A stretch of DNA of 39,576 nt from assembly GCF_027158205.1 (NCBI RefSeq), contig NZ_JAPVLU010000019.1, positions 1 to 39,576 on the forward strand. Direction: 5' to 3'. The notes below the pieces were generated by a model. It worked only from the letters and a program-made list of their open reading frames with translations. It did not search any database and was not told the origin of the DNA. This document shows, piece by piece, positions 32,053-39,576 of this stretch. Every line of letters begins with the position of its first letter. The first letter of the stretch is position 1. The position numbers were made by a program, and so were the translations under genes. This DNA is from Streptomyces sp. H39-S7 (GTDB lineage: Bacteria > Actinomycetota > Actinomycetes > Streptomycetales > Streptomycetaceae).

Positions 32053-33098
32053 AGCGCCTCCTCGCGGATCCGCTCCGCGCCGCGCAGCCGGGCGGGGGCG
32101 GCGCGCTTGTTCTCCGCGATCTCCTGCTCGGTGGGCAGCTCCGCACCGCGGGTGAGCAGCTTCAGCCGGGGCTGGTACTGCTCGGGCACCACGGGCAGGC
32201 CGGGCGGGGCGGTGTTGGCGGCGCCCGCCGCGAACGCCTGCTTGACGATGCGGTCCTCCAGCGACTGGTACGACAGCACGGCGATCCGGCCGCCGACCGT
32301 GAGGGCGCCGAGCGCCGCGGGGATGGCGCCCTCGACGGCGGCGAGCTCGGCGTTGACCTCGATGCGCAGCGCCTGGAAGGTGCGCTTGGCGGGGTTGCCG
32401 CCGGTGCGCTTGGCCGCCTGCGGGAGCACCTCGCGGATGAGGTCGACGAGCCGCGCGCTGTTGGTGAACGGTTCCTTCACCCGCTGCTTGACGACCGCGT
32501 CGACGATCTTCCTGGCGAACTTCTCCTCGCCGTAGTTGCGCAGGATCCGCACCAGGTCGCCCGGCGGGTAGGTGTTGAGCACCTCGGCGGCGCTGATGCC
32601 GGTCGTCTGGTCCATCCGCATGTCGAGCGGGGCGTCCTGCGCGTAGGCGAAGCCGCGGTCCGCCTCGTCCAGTTGCATGGACGACACCCCGAGGTCGAAC
32701 AGCACGCCCTGGACCCTGGGGATGCCGAGCCGGGCGAGGACGTCCGCCAGCTCGTCGTAGACGGCGTGCACGAGCGTGGCCCGGTCGCCGAACGGCGCCA
32801 GGCGCTCGGCGGAGAGCTTGAGCGCGGCGGGGTCGCGGTCGATGGCGACCAGCCGGGCCGCGGGGAACGTCGTCAGCAGCGCCTCGCTGTGGCCGCCGAG
32901 CCCCAGCGTCGCGTCCACGACCACGGCACCCGGTTCGGCCAGTGCGGGGGCCAGCAGGTCCAGGCAGCGGCGCAGCATCACGGGGACGTGCTTCGCGGGG
33001 GCCGGGCCGGATCCGGTGGACGAGGTGGCGGGCTCGGTGGTGGTGGGGTCCGCGGGGGCGCCATGCGGCTCGGACTGCGGGGCGGGGACGGCGCTCAT
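32049..33098 (-). CDS. rsmH: 16S rRNA (cytosine-1402-N4) methyltransferase
   Basis: 349 residues from an ATG at 33096-33098, with AGAAGGG correctly spaced. An alternative upstream ATG near 33139 (beginning SKKSKNRR) has a poorer site. The first 35 residues are low complexity. The conserved start KHVPVMLRRCLDLL is followed by the SAM-binding VVDATLGLGGHSEALL. Later motifs are LFDLGVSSMQLDEADRGF (landmark DLGVSSMQLD) and NEELAAVEGAIP-like NAELAAVEGAIP. It methylates C1402 of 16S rRNA in the decoding centre. It is the second gene of the dcw cluster, separated from mraZ by 174 bases. Confidence 0.96.
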   Translation of the reverse strand: MSAVPAPQSEPHGAPADPTTTEPATSSTGSGPAPAKHVPVMLRRCLDLLAPALAEPGAVVVDATLGLGGHSEALLTTFPAARLVAIDRDPAALKLSAERLAPFGDRATLVHAVYDELADVLARLGIPRVQGVLFDLGVSSMQLDEADRGFAYAQDAPLDMRMDQTTGISAAEVLNTYPPGDLVRILRNYGEEKFARKIVDAVVKQRVKEPFTNSARLVDLIREVLPQAAKRTGGNPAKRTFQALRIEVNAELAAVEGAIPAALGALTVGGRIAVLSYQSLEDRIVKQAFAAGAANTAPPGLPVVPEQYQPRLKLLTRGAELPTEQEIAENKRAAPARLRGAERIREEAL

Positions 33099-33247
33099 GG
33101 GGCCCTTCTCGGTTCTTCGGTTCTTCGACTTCTTCGACATATGGCCTGGTCCCCGCCCGCTCGGGAGGGAAGTGGCCCTCTGGCGCCGGGGAAGTAGTGC
33201 CAGTGGAGCCGGAGAGCGGGAGGAGGCCGAGCCATACGTACACCGTG

Positions 33248-33276
33248 GTGACACTGCGAGTGGGGGCCGGTGTCAC
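33248..33276. promoter_or_regulatory. Inverted repeat GTGACAC/GTGTCAC at the mraZ stop
   Basis: A perfect 7-base inverted repeat (33248-33254 with 33270-33276) has a 15-base spacer and spans the mraZ stop codon (33273-33275). Each arm contains the pentamer GACAC on one strand. It may be an operator for an internal rsmH promoter or a weak hairpin. Confidence 0.45.
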
Positions 33277-33704
33277 AGTAATCCGGTCGGAACCTCCTCC
33301 GACAGGGCCGAAAAGGTGTCTTCCTGCGCCGCCAGGTAGCGGTCCCAGGCCGTGGCCGACCACACCTCGACCCGGGTGTTGGCGCCGATGACCGCACAGT
33401 CGCGGTCCAGTCCGGCGTACTCCCGCAGCGGCTGCGGGACGTGGATCCGGCCCTGCTTGTCAGGCACCTCGTCGGTGGCTCCGGCGAACAGCACCCGCAT
33501 GTAGTCCCTCGCGGGCTTGGACGTCAGCGGCGCCCGGCGCAGTTCCTCGGTGACGGCCTGGAATCCGCGCAGCGGCCATACGTAAAGGCAGCGCTCCTGG
33601 CCCTTGGTGATCACCAGGCCCGGCGCGAGCTGCTCCCGGAACTTCGCGGGCAGGACCAGGCGGCTCTTGTCGTCGAGTCGCGGCGCGTACGTTCCGAGGA
33701 ACAC
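33273..33704 (-). CDS. mraZ: MraZ transcriptional regulator
   Basis: 143 residues from a GTG at 33702-33704, with GGGAGG four bases upstream; this start gives the canonical VFLGTYAPRLDDKSRL beginning. It has two SpoVT/AbrB-like half-domains, each with the DxxxR motif: DDKSRLVLPAKF near the start and DKQGRIHVPQPLREY in the middle. MraZ forms ring-shaped oligomers, binds repeats in its own promoter and represses the dcw operon in several bacteria. A longer reading frame upstream exists but covers the operator, so it is not used. Confidence 0.95.
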   Translation of the reverse strand: MFLGTYAPRLDDKSRLVLPAKFREQLAPGLVITKGQERCLYVWPLRGFQAVTEELRRAPLTSKPARDYMRVLFAGATDEVPDKQGRIHVPQPLREYAGLDRDCAVIGANTRVEVWSATAWDRYLAAQEDTFSALSEEVPTGLL

Positions 33705-33723
33705 CGAACCTCCCGCAGAGGAC

Positions 33724-33764
33724 CCCATTTCGCGCCACTTTACTCCACTGCGTTCCACCGTCAA
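33724..33764 (-). promoter_or_regulatory. mraZ promoter with four-repeat MraZ operator
   Basis: Read on the minus strand, GTGGA, GTGGA, GTGGC and ATGGG occur at exact 10-base intervals (complements of 33754-33758, 33744-33748, 33734-33738, 33724-33728). This is the tandem TGG box with 5-base spacers known for MraZ. A promoter is interleaved: TTGACG (33759-33764) and TAAAGT (33737-33742), 16 bases apart. Bound MraZ would cover the -10 and the transcription start. Confidence 0.85.
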
Positions 33765-33890
33765 CGCAATCGGCGGCCCGCGCGCCTCGCCCCGCCGGGA
33801 GGGCCACGAAGCCTGTGGGTTACCTCACACAGCGGGCAATTGACCGAGTTTTTCCCGCCCCTACAGCAGGTGGGACCGGCCCGGGCCCTT

Positions 33891-33896
33891 TAACGT
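33891..33896 (+). promoter_or_regulatory. Candidate -10 box for leaderless carbonic anhydrase mRNA
   Basis: TAACGT fits the TAnnnT pattern, and its distance to the ATG would put the transcript start at or next to the first codon. No convincing -35 box is seen 16-18 bases upstream. Confidence 0.4.
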
Positions 33897-33903
33897 CATT
33901 CAC

Positions 33904-34455
33904 ATGTCGATATCCGCAGCCCAGCCATCAGGACCCGGTTCCGCGACCGATTCCGGGTCCGACTCCGTCATCGACCGGCTCCTGAGCGCCAACGAGCGCT
34001 ACGCGGGCGCCTTCCACGATCCCGGCATGGACGCCCAGCCGGTCCTCGGCGTGGCCGTCGTCGCCTGCATGGACGCCCGCATCGATCTGCACGCCGCGCT
34101 GGGCCTCCGCCTGGGCGACTGCCACACCATCCGCAACGCGGGCGGGGTCGTCACCGACGACACCATCCGCTCGCTGACCATCAGCCAGCGGGCACTCGGC
34201 ACCCGCTCGGTGGTCCTCATCCACCACACGGGCTGCGGCCTGCAGAGCATCACGGAGGACTTCAGGAACGAACTGGAGCACGAGGTCGGCCAGCGCCCGA
34301 CCTGGGCCGTCGAGGCGTTCAGCGACATCGACCAGGACGTGCGCCAGTCGATGACGCGGGTGCGTACCTCCCCGTTCCTGGCCCATAAGGACGATGTACG
34401 AGGTTTTGTCTTCGACGTCCACACCGGTCTGCTGCGGGAAATCACGGCCCAGTAA
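33904..34455 (+). CDS. Beta-class carbonic anhydrase
   Basis: 183 residues from the ATG at 33904. Zinc ligands and partners are C55, D57 and R59 in ACMDARIDLH, then H108 and C111 in HHTGCGLQ. This is the plant-type arrangement of the small beta-CA group. It interconverts CO2 and bicarbonate in the cytoplasm. No ribosome site precedes the ATG. A TAACGT box (33891-33896) ends seven bases before it, so transcription may start at the ATG itself (leaderless). It is divergent from mraZ and shares the 199-base gap. Confidence 0.93.
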   Translation: MSISAAQPSGPGSATDSGSDSVIDRLLSANERYAGAFHDPGMDAQPVLGVAVVACMDARIDLHAALGLRLGDCHTIRNAGGVVTDDTIRSLTISQRALGTRSVVLIHHTGCGLQSITEDFRNELEHEVGQRPTWAVEAFSDIDQDVRQSMTRVRTSPFLAHKDDVRGFVFDVHTGLLREITAQ

Positions 34456-34602
34456 CGGCAGGCGAGTGACGCGGGGCGCCGTTCGAGGGAACAATGCATC
34501 GTGCGGCACCCCCTCACCCGCCAGGGCGTGTGGTGCACCGCATTCGGGGAGGGGCCGGTCCGTGGTTGGCCGCGCCCCTATGAACAGGCCGAGGAGAACC
34601 GG

Positions 34603-35649
34603 GTGACGACCTATGACGCGCGAGCAAGCCTCAGCGATCTGACCACGACGGCGGAGCGGGTGCGCAGGTCCGTGGAGAACGTGATCGAGGGCAAGCCCGA
34701 GGTCGTACGGCTCTCGCTGACCGTGATGCTGGCAGAGGGGCACCTCCTCATCGAGGATGTGCCGGGGGTCGGGAAGACGATGCTGGCGAAGGCGCTCGCG
34801 CGGTCCATCGACTGCTCGGTGCGGCGTATCCAGTTCACGCCCGACCTGCTGCCCTCCGACATCACCGGAGTGAGCGTCTTCGACCAGCAGCGGCGGGACT
34901 TCGAGTTCAAGCCGGGGGCGATCTTCGCGCAGATCGTGGTGGGCGACGAGATCAACCGCGCCTCGCCGAAGACGCAGTCGGCGCTGCTGGAGTCGATGGA
35001 GGAGCGCCAGGTCACCGTCGACGGCACCACGTACGAGCTGCCCAACCCCTTCATGGTCATCGCCACCCAGAACCCGGTGGAGATGGAGGGCACCTATCCG
35101 CTGCCCGAGGCGCAGCGCGACCGCTTCATGGCCCGGGTGTCGATCGGCTACCCGAGTCCGGAGGCCGAACTGCAGATGCTCGACGTGCACGGCGGCACGC
35201 CGCCGCTGGACGACCTGCAGCCGGTCGCGCACGCCCACGAAATCGTGAAGCTGATCGAGGCGGTGCGGACGGTACACGTGTCGGACCCCGTGCGGCGCTA
35301 CGCCGTGGCGCTGGTCGGTGCCACCCGCCACCACGCGGACCTGCGGCTCGGCGCCTCGCCGCGCGCGACCCTGCACCTGGTGCGGGCGGCCCGTGCCTCG
35401 GCGGCGCTGGACGGTCGGGACTTCGTCCTGCCGGACGACGTCCAGGCGCTCGCCCCGGCGGTGCTGGCGCACCGGTTGCTGCCGACCGCGCAGGCGCAGC
35501 TGAACCGGCGGACGCCCGAGCAGGTCGTGGCGGAGATCCTCCAGCGCACGCCCGTCCCGGACCCGTCGGCTTCCGCTGCGGCTTCGGCTTCCGCACAGCA
35601 ATGGCGGCAGGCGCAGAGCGACCGGCCGCCCGGCGTCCGGGGCTTGTGA
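34603..35649 (+). CDS. MoxR family AAA+ ATPase
   Basis: 348 residues from a GTG at 34603 with GAGGAG at 34591-34596. Walker A is EDVPGVGKTML (residues 51-61) and Walker B VVGDEINRA. Sensor motif ATQNPVEMEGTYPLPEAQRD is described by its landmarks ATQNP and LPEAQ. The C-terminal lid follows, then a Ser/Ala/Gln-rich tail. MoxR ATPases work as chaperones for the partner DUF58 and von Willebrand-type proteins, often with a metal or maturation role. It overlaps the next gene (TGATG), and the three genes look like one operon. The 147-base gap upstream after the carbonic anhydrase should hold its promoter. Confidence 0.93.
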   Translation: MTTYDARASLSDLTTTAERVRRSVENVIEGKPEVVRLSLTVMLAEGHLLIEDVPGVGKTMLAKALARSIDCSVRRIQFTPDLLPSDITGVSVFDQQRRDFEFKPGAIFAQIVVGDEINRASPKTQSALLESMEERQVTVDGTTYELPNPFMVIATQNPVEMEGTYPLPEAQRDRFMARVSIGYPSPEAELQMLDVHGGTPPLDDLQPVAHAHEIVKLIEAVRTVHVSDPVRRYAVALVGATRHHADLRLGASPRATLHLVRAARASAALDGRDFVLPDDVQALAPAVLAHRLLPTAQAQLNRRTPEQVVAEILQRTPVPDPSASAAASASAQQWRQAQSDRPPGVRGL

Positions 35650-37070
35650 TGTCCGCCGACCCGCAGGCCGCGGGAGGTTTCCGTACGGCGCTGTCGGGGC
35701 TGACCACGCGCGGACGGTCCTTCTTCGCGGCGGGGGTCGCGGCGGCCGTCTGCGCCTACGTACTGGGCCAGCCCGACCTGCTGCGGGTCGGGCTGCTGCT
35801 GGCAGTGCTGCCGCTGGTCTGCGTCGCGGTGCTGTACCGCACCCGCTACCGGGTGGCGGGCAGCCGGCGGCTCGCGCCGTCCCGGGTGCCCGCGATGTCC
35901 GAGGCGCGGGTGCACCTGCGCGTCGACAACGTCTCGCGCATCCCCACCGGGCTGCTGATGCTGCAGGACCGGGTGCCGTACGTGCTCGGGCCGCGGCCGC
36001 GCTTCGTGCTGGACCGGGTGGAGCCGGGCGGCCACCGCGAGGTGTCCTACCGGGTCCGCTCCGACCTGCGCGGGCGCTACCCGCTGGGGCCGCTGCAGCT
36101 GCGGCTGACGGACCCCTTCGGCATGTGCGAGCTGACCCGCTCGTTCAGCGCGTACGACACCCTGACGGTGGTGCCCCGGGTGGAGCCGCTGCCCGCGGTC
36201 CGGCTCGCGGGCGAGGCGTCCGGCTACGGCGACAGCCGCACCCGCTCGCTGTCGCTGGCCGGCGAGGACGACGCGATCCCGCGCGGCTATCGGCACGGCG
36301 ACGACCTGCGGCGGGTGCACTGGCGCTCCACCGCGAAGTACGGCGAGCTGATGGTGCGGCGCGAGGAGCAGCCGCACAAGGCCCGCTGCACCGTGCTCGT
36401 GGACACCCGGCGGCTCGCCTTCTACGGCGCCGGCCCCGATTCCGCCTTCGAGTGGGCGGTCTCCGGCGCGGCGTCGGTCTCGACGCACATGCTGGAGCGC
36501 GGCTACTCGGTACGGCTGCTGACCGACACCGGCAGCAGCGTTCCGGGCCCCGAGGGCGGCTTCGGCGGCGACTCCTCCGACACCGCCGGGGTGCTGCTCG
36601 ACACGCTCGCGGTGGTCGAGCACTCCGACGGCGGCGGCTTCTCCCGCGCCCATGACGTCCTGCGGGTCGGCAGCGAGGGCCTGCTGGTGGCCTTCCTCGG
36701 CGATCTGGACGAGGAGCAGGCGACGATCGTCGGACGGATGCGCCGGCGGGCCGGCGGCGCGGTGGCGTTCGTCCTGGACAGTTCCGCGTGGGCGTCACGT
36801 GACGCCGTGGACGCGTACCCCGACGTGTCGCCGGCCGGTTCGGGTCCCGCGTCCGATCCCGGTTGCCCCGGCGGTCCTGCCGCCGGTTCCGGCGAGAGCG
36901 GCGACGACGCGCCCGGGACGGCCGGGGACGCCGGAGTCCGGCGGGCCGTGCGGATGCTGCGCGAGGCCGGCTGGACGGTACTTCCGGTGCCGCCGGGCGA
37001 GGGCCTGCCCACCCTGTGGCAGCTCGCCGACCGGTACCGCACACGCGAAGAGGCGGGAGCGGGCTCATGA
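35649..37070 (+). CDS. DUF58 membrane protein, MoxR partner
   Basis: 473 residues from the ATG at 35649 (a GTG one codon earlier is also possible). Two membrane segments (about 22-65) are followed by a beta-rich region. The DUF58 motif YRHGDDLRRVHWRSTAKYG lies at about 214-232. The later part resembles a von Willebrand factor A fold (CTVLVDTRR) and carries a Gly/Ser/Pro-rich insert. The stop overlaps the TgpA start as ATGA, so expression is coupled. The MoxR-DUF58-transglutaminase trio recurs widely in bacteria; its joint job is not settled. Confidence 0.9.
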   Translation: MSADPQAAGGFRTALSGLTTRGRSFFAAGVAAAVCAYVLGQPDLLRVGLLLAVLPLVCVAVLYRTRYRVAGSRRLAPSRVPAMSEARVHLRVDNVSRIPTGLLMLQDRVPYVLGPRPRFVLDRVEPGGHREVSYRVRSDLRGRYPLGPLQLRLTDPFGMCELTRSFSAYDTLTVVPRVEPLPAVRLAGEASGYGDSRTRSLSLAGEDDAIPRGYRHGDDLRRVHWRSTAKYGELMVRREEQPHKARCTVLVDTRRLAFYGAGPDSAFEWAVSGAASVSTHMLERGYSVRLLTDTGSSVPGPEGGFGGDSSDTAGVLLDTLAVVEHSDGGGFSRAHDVLRVGSEGLLVAFLGDLDEEQATIVGRMRRRAGGAVAFVLDSSAWASRDAVDAYPDVSPAGSGPASDPGCPGGPAAGSGESGDDAPGTAGDAGVRRAVRMLREAGWTVLPVPPGEGLPTLWQLADRYRTREEAGAGS

Positions 37071-39472
37071 GCGGACGCGCACGGCTGACGGTCTGCGCCG
37101 CGGCGGCGTCGATCATGGCGGCCTGCTCCCTGCTGCCGCTGGCCACCCCGACCGGCTGGATCCTCCAGGCGGCCTTCCTGGTCACGCTCCAGTCCTGCGT
37201 GGGCGCGCTCGCCCGGCGGGTGCCGCTGGCCAGGCCGCTGACCATTCTGGCGCAGGCCCTGGTCAGCCTGCTGATACTGACCCTGATGTTCGTCTCGAAG
37301 CAGGCGGTGGGCGGCATCCTGCCCGGCCCCAGGGCCTTCGTGGCGCTCGGCGACCGGCTCGGCGACGGTCTGCGGGACGTCAGCCAGTTCGCCATCCCCG
37401 CCCCGGTGACCCCGGGCATCCGGCTGCTCCTGGTCGCCGGTGTGCTGGCGATCGCGCTGGCCGTGGACGCGCTGGCGGTGACGTACGGCAGTGCCGCTCC
37501 GGCCGGGCTGCCGCTGCTCGCGCTGTACTCCGTCGCCTCCGGCCTCGCGGGCAGCGGCAGCCGCTGGCTGTGGTTCCTGATCGCGGCGGCCGGATACCTG
37601 CTGCTGCTCCTCGCGGAGGGCCGGGACCGGCTGTCGCGCTGGGGCCGGGTCTTCGGCGGCGGTCCCCCGTCCACCGGCTGGGCGGGCGCTTCGGCGACCC
37701 GGTCCGAGGGCTCGGTCGTGGCGCCGGTCCGCACCGGCCGCCGGATCGGGGCGATGGCCCTGGGCATCGCGCTGATCGCCCCCGCGGTGCTGCCCTCGCT
37801 GGGCAGCGGGCTGCTCGACCCGTCGGGCAACGGGACGGGCCCCGGCTTCGGCGGCGGCACCTCCTCGTCGGTCAACCCGGTGGTGGCGCTGCAGGACAAC
37901 CTCAACCAGCCGACCAACCGCGAGGTCCTGACCTACCGCACGAACGCGCCCAGCACGTCGGACATGTATCTGCGCATCGTCGCCCTCGACAAGTTCGACG
38001 GCACGCAGTGGCGTTCCTCGGAGCGCCCGGTGACCGAGATCCCCGAGGTGTTCCCGCTGCCGACCGGGCTCGGCCCCGAGGTGAAGGCGAGCGAGATCAG
38101 CACGTCGGTCGCCGCGGACGGCAACTACTCGCAGAGCTGGCTGCCGCTCCCCTACCCCGTCCAGAAGCTGACGGTCAACGGCCGCTGGCGGTTCGACAAG
38201 GAGGGCCGCACGGTCGTCGGTGACCGCAAGCAGACGACCAAGGGCGTGAAGTACAGGGTCGTCAGCCTGCTGGTGCAGCCGACGGCCACCCAGCTGGCCA
38301 CGGCCCCCGAACCGGCCACCGCGTTCAAGGAGGAGTACACCCAGGTCCCCGACACCCTGCCGGAGGTGGTGCGCAGGACCGCGCTGGACGTGACGCGCGG
38401 TGCGGCGAACCCGTACGAGCAGGCCGTGGCCCTGCAGAAGTACTTCCACTCCGGGGACTTCCGGTACAGCACACAGGTCCGGTCGGGTACCGGGGTCGAC
38501 GCGATCGCCAACTTCCTCCGCGACAAGCAGGGGTTCTGCGTCCACTTCGCCTTCTCCATGGCGGCGATGGCCCGCAGCCTGCACATCCCGGCCCGCGTCG
38601 CGGTGGGTTTCGCGCCCGGCAACGGGCCACGGTCCGACGGCAGCGTGTCGGTGGGCCTCCAGGACGCGCACGCCTGGCCGGAGCTGTACTTCGAGGGCGT
38701 CGGCTGGACCCGCTTCGAGCCCACGCCGTCGCGTGGCACGGCCCCCAGCTACACGGCGGACCAGGTGCCGAACCCCGGCGGGGGGCCGGCCGTGCCGGAG
38801 CCCGACCGGTCTGCGGCGCCGAGCGTCGGCGCCTCGGCATCGGCGAGCTGCTCGGTGAAGGACAAGGCGCTGGGCGACTGCACCCCGCTCGGCCAGGACA
38901 CCGGCGGCGGACCGGCCGACACCGGGATCAGCGCCGGCCGGCTGGCCGGCATCGCCCTGCTGGCGGTGCTGGTGATCGGGGTGCCGCTGGTGCCGATGCT
39001 GTGGCGCCGCCGTGAGCGGTCCCGGCGGCTGGGCGGCGGCCACGGCCTGGCGGAGGGCGCCAGGACGCTCGCGGCCTGGCGGGAGCTGGTCGACACCGCG
39101 TGGGACTACGGGATTCCGCCCGACGACTCCGAGACACCGCGCCGGGCGACCGCCCGGCTGGTGCGGGAGGGTGAGCTCGACGAGGCGGCGGCGCGGGCCG
39201 CCGGACAGGTCGCGGCCGCCGTGGAGCAGGTGCTGTACTCGCCCAGGCCGCGGCCGGTGGCCGGACTGGCGGCGGATGTGCGCCAGGTACGCGCCGGGCT
39301 GCACCGGGCGGCCGGGCGGCGTGGGCGGCTGCGCGCGGTTCTGCTGCCGCGTTCGGCCGCACGGGTGATCTGGCAGCTGTCGGAGCAGTGGTCGGTGACG
39401 ACCCGGCGCTGGTCCGCGGCCGTCCGGCGGGCCACCGACGCGGTGCGGCGGCCCTCGCGGCAGGCGTCCTAG
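37067..39472 (+). CDS. TgpA-like membrane transglutaminase
   Basis: 801 residues from the ATG at 37067. An N-terminal membrane domain with six or more segments (about 1-260, TgpA/DUF3488 type) is followed by an extracytoplasmic region. The transglutaminase-like core has C491 in KQGFCVHFAFSMAAMAR and H535 in DAHAWPELYF. A GWTRFEPTP segment follows where the usual third catalytic residue would be Asp; here Glu precedes PTP. A Ser/Pro linker, a last membrane span (about 627-645) and a cytoplasmic C-terminal DUF4129-like region complete it. TgpA of Pseudomonas is the named relative. Cysteine-dependent amide chemistry on wall or surface proteins is an inference. Confidence 0.9.
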   Translation: MSGRARLTVCAAAASIMAACSLLPLATPTGWILQAAFLVTLQSCVGALARRVPLARPLTILAQALVSLLILTLMFVSKQAVGGILPGPRAFVALGDRLGDGLRDVSQFAIPAPVTPGIRLLLVAGVLAIALAVDALAVTYGSAAPAGLPLLALYSVASGLAGSGSRWLWFLIAAAGYLLLLLAEGRDRLSRWGRVFGGGPPSTGWAGASATRSEGSVVAPVRTGRRIGAMALGIALIAPAVLPSLGSGLLDPSGNGTGPGFGGGTSSSVNPVVALQDNLNQPTNREVLTYRTNAPSTSDMYLRIVALDKFDGTQWRSSERPVTEIPEVFPLPTGLGPEVKASEISTSVAADGNYSQSWLPLPYPVQKLTVNGRWRFDKEGRTVVGDRKQTTKGVKYRVVSLLVQPTATQLATAPEPATAFKEEYTQVPDTLPEVVRRTALDVTRGAANPYEQAVALQKYFHSGDFRYSTQVRSGTGVDAIANFLRDKQGFCVHFAFSMAAMARSLHIPARVAVGFAPGNGPRSDGSVSVGLQDAHAWPELYFEGVGWTRFEPTPSRGTAPSYTADQVPNPGGGPAVPEPDRSAAPSVGASASASCSVKDKALGDCTPLGQDTGGGPADTGISAGRLAGIALLAVLVIGVPLVPMLWRRRERSRRLGGGHGLAEGARTLAAWRELVDTAWDYGIPPDDSETPRRATARLVREGELDEAAARAAGQVAAAVEQVLYSPRPRPVAGLAADVRQVRAGLHRAAGRRGRLRAVLLPRSAARVIWQLSEQWSVTTRRWSAAVRRATDAVRRPSRQAS

Positions 39473-39576
39473 GTCGTGTCTGACAAATAGCGGCGTCCGC
39501 CCGGAGGGCGGGGCCCGGGGCGTCTGGTGCGTGCGATCGCAAGACGGAGGGTCGTCCTCGTACCGGGGTACGTGGA
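39473..39576 (+). repeat. Start of a palindrome-rich dispersed repeat (MITE-like), cut by window edge
   Basis: It begins immediately after the transglutaminase stop, with GTGTCTGACAAAT at 39476-39488. The following 90 bases carry nested palindromes: CGCCC-GGA-GGGCG, GCGATCGC and CGTACC-GG-GGTACG. There is no ribosome site or coding pattern. From memory, the same start and internal blocks recur in Streptomyces intergenic regions and end in an inverted copy of the first 13 bases; the other end is outside the window. A terminator role for the upstream operon is also possible. Confidence 0.5.

Noticed and set aside
33705..33764. Longer mraZ starting at the ATG or GTG near 33764
   Set aside because: That start lies inside the promoter and MraZ boxes. 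The GTG at 33704 has a proper ribosome site and the canonical family N-terminus.
39473..39576. Complete insertion sequence at the right end
   Set aside because: No transposase coding and only one terminus are within the window, so only a partial repeat can be claimed.

Overview
The window reads as a Streptomyces (or closely related filamentous actinomycete) chromosomal core segment. The basis is very high G+C with strong third-position GC, many GTG starts, GTGA/ATGA stop-start overlaps, and an actinomycete division and cell-wall (dcw) gene order: mraZ-rsmH-ftsL-ftsI-murE-murF-mraY-murD-ftsW-murG-ftsQ-ftsZ-ylmE-sepF-ylmG-divIVA, all on the minus strand from 33.7 kb down to 15.8 kb. Assignments come from motifs and gene order read directly; no database search was run.

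Left part (1-9.2 kb), mixed housekeeping and accessory genes: a NYN-domain protein cut by the left edge; a 53-residue charged protein with a strong terminator; a DUF2252 protein; a small membrane protein; a membrane-anchored DsbA-like thioredoxin-fold protein; a secreted M43-type zinc metalloprotease; and a bidirectional terminator facing a dienelactone-hydrolase-like protein. These are followed by an MscS-type channel and a CPA1 Na+/H+ antiporter.

Middle (9.2-15.7 kb): GNAT acetyltransferase, RluD-type pseudouridine synthase, lipoprotein signal peptidase (lspA) and a TraR/DksA-type zinc-finger protein lie on the minus strand. Diverging from them is ileS, preceded by a T-box leader with an ATC (Ile) specifier that appears to act on translation initiation. 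ileS and divIVA converge on a set of competing hairpins.

The dcw block (15.8-33.8 kb) encodes UDP-MurNAc-pentapeptide synthesis (MurE, MurF, MurD), lipid I/II formation (MraY, MurG), the septal synthase pair FtsW/FtsI, the FtsQ/FtsL scaffold, the Z-ring (FtsZ, SepF) and polar growth (DivIVA). Its head has a textbook MraZ operator, four TGG-type boxes at exact 10-bp spacing over a promoter. The ftsQ-ftsZ gap holds two perfect inverted repeats and a candidate promoter. The ylmD (laccase/PgeF-like) gene expected between ftsZ and ylmE in Streptomyces is missing; a 217-bp spacer with a duplicated 13-mer over the ftsZ stop is there instead.

Right part (33.9-39.6 kb): divergent from mraZ are a possibly leaderless beta-carbonic anhydrase and a translationally coupled MoxR ATPase / DUF58 / TgpA-like transglutaminase operon. 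The window ends in a palindrome-rich segment that looks like the start of a dispersed Streptomyces repeat or MITE. No tRNA, rRNA, CRISPR array, transposase or phage gene was seen. No clearly new system is evident; the most interesting signals are regulatory or structural.
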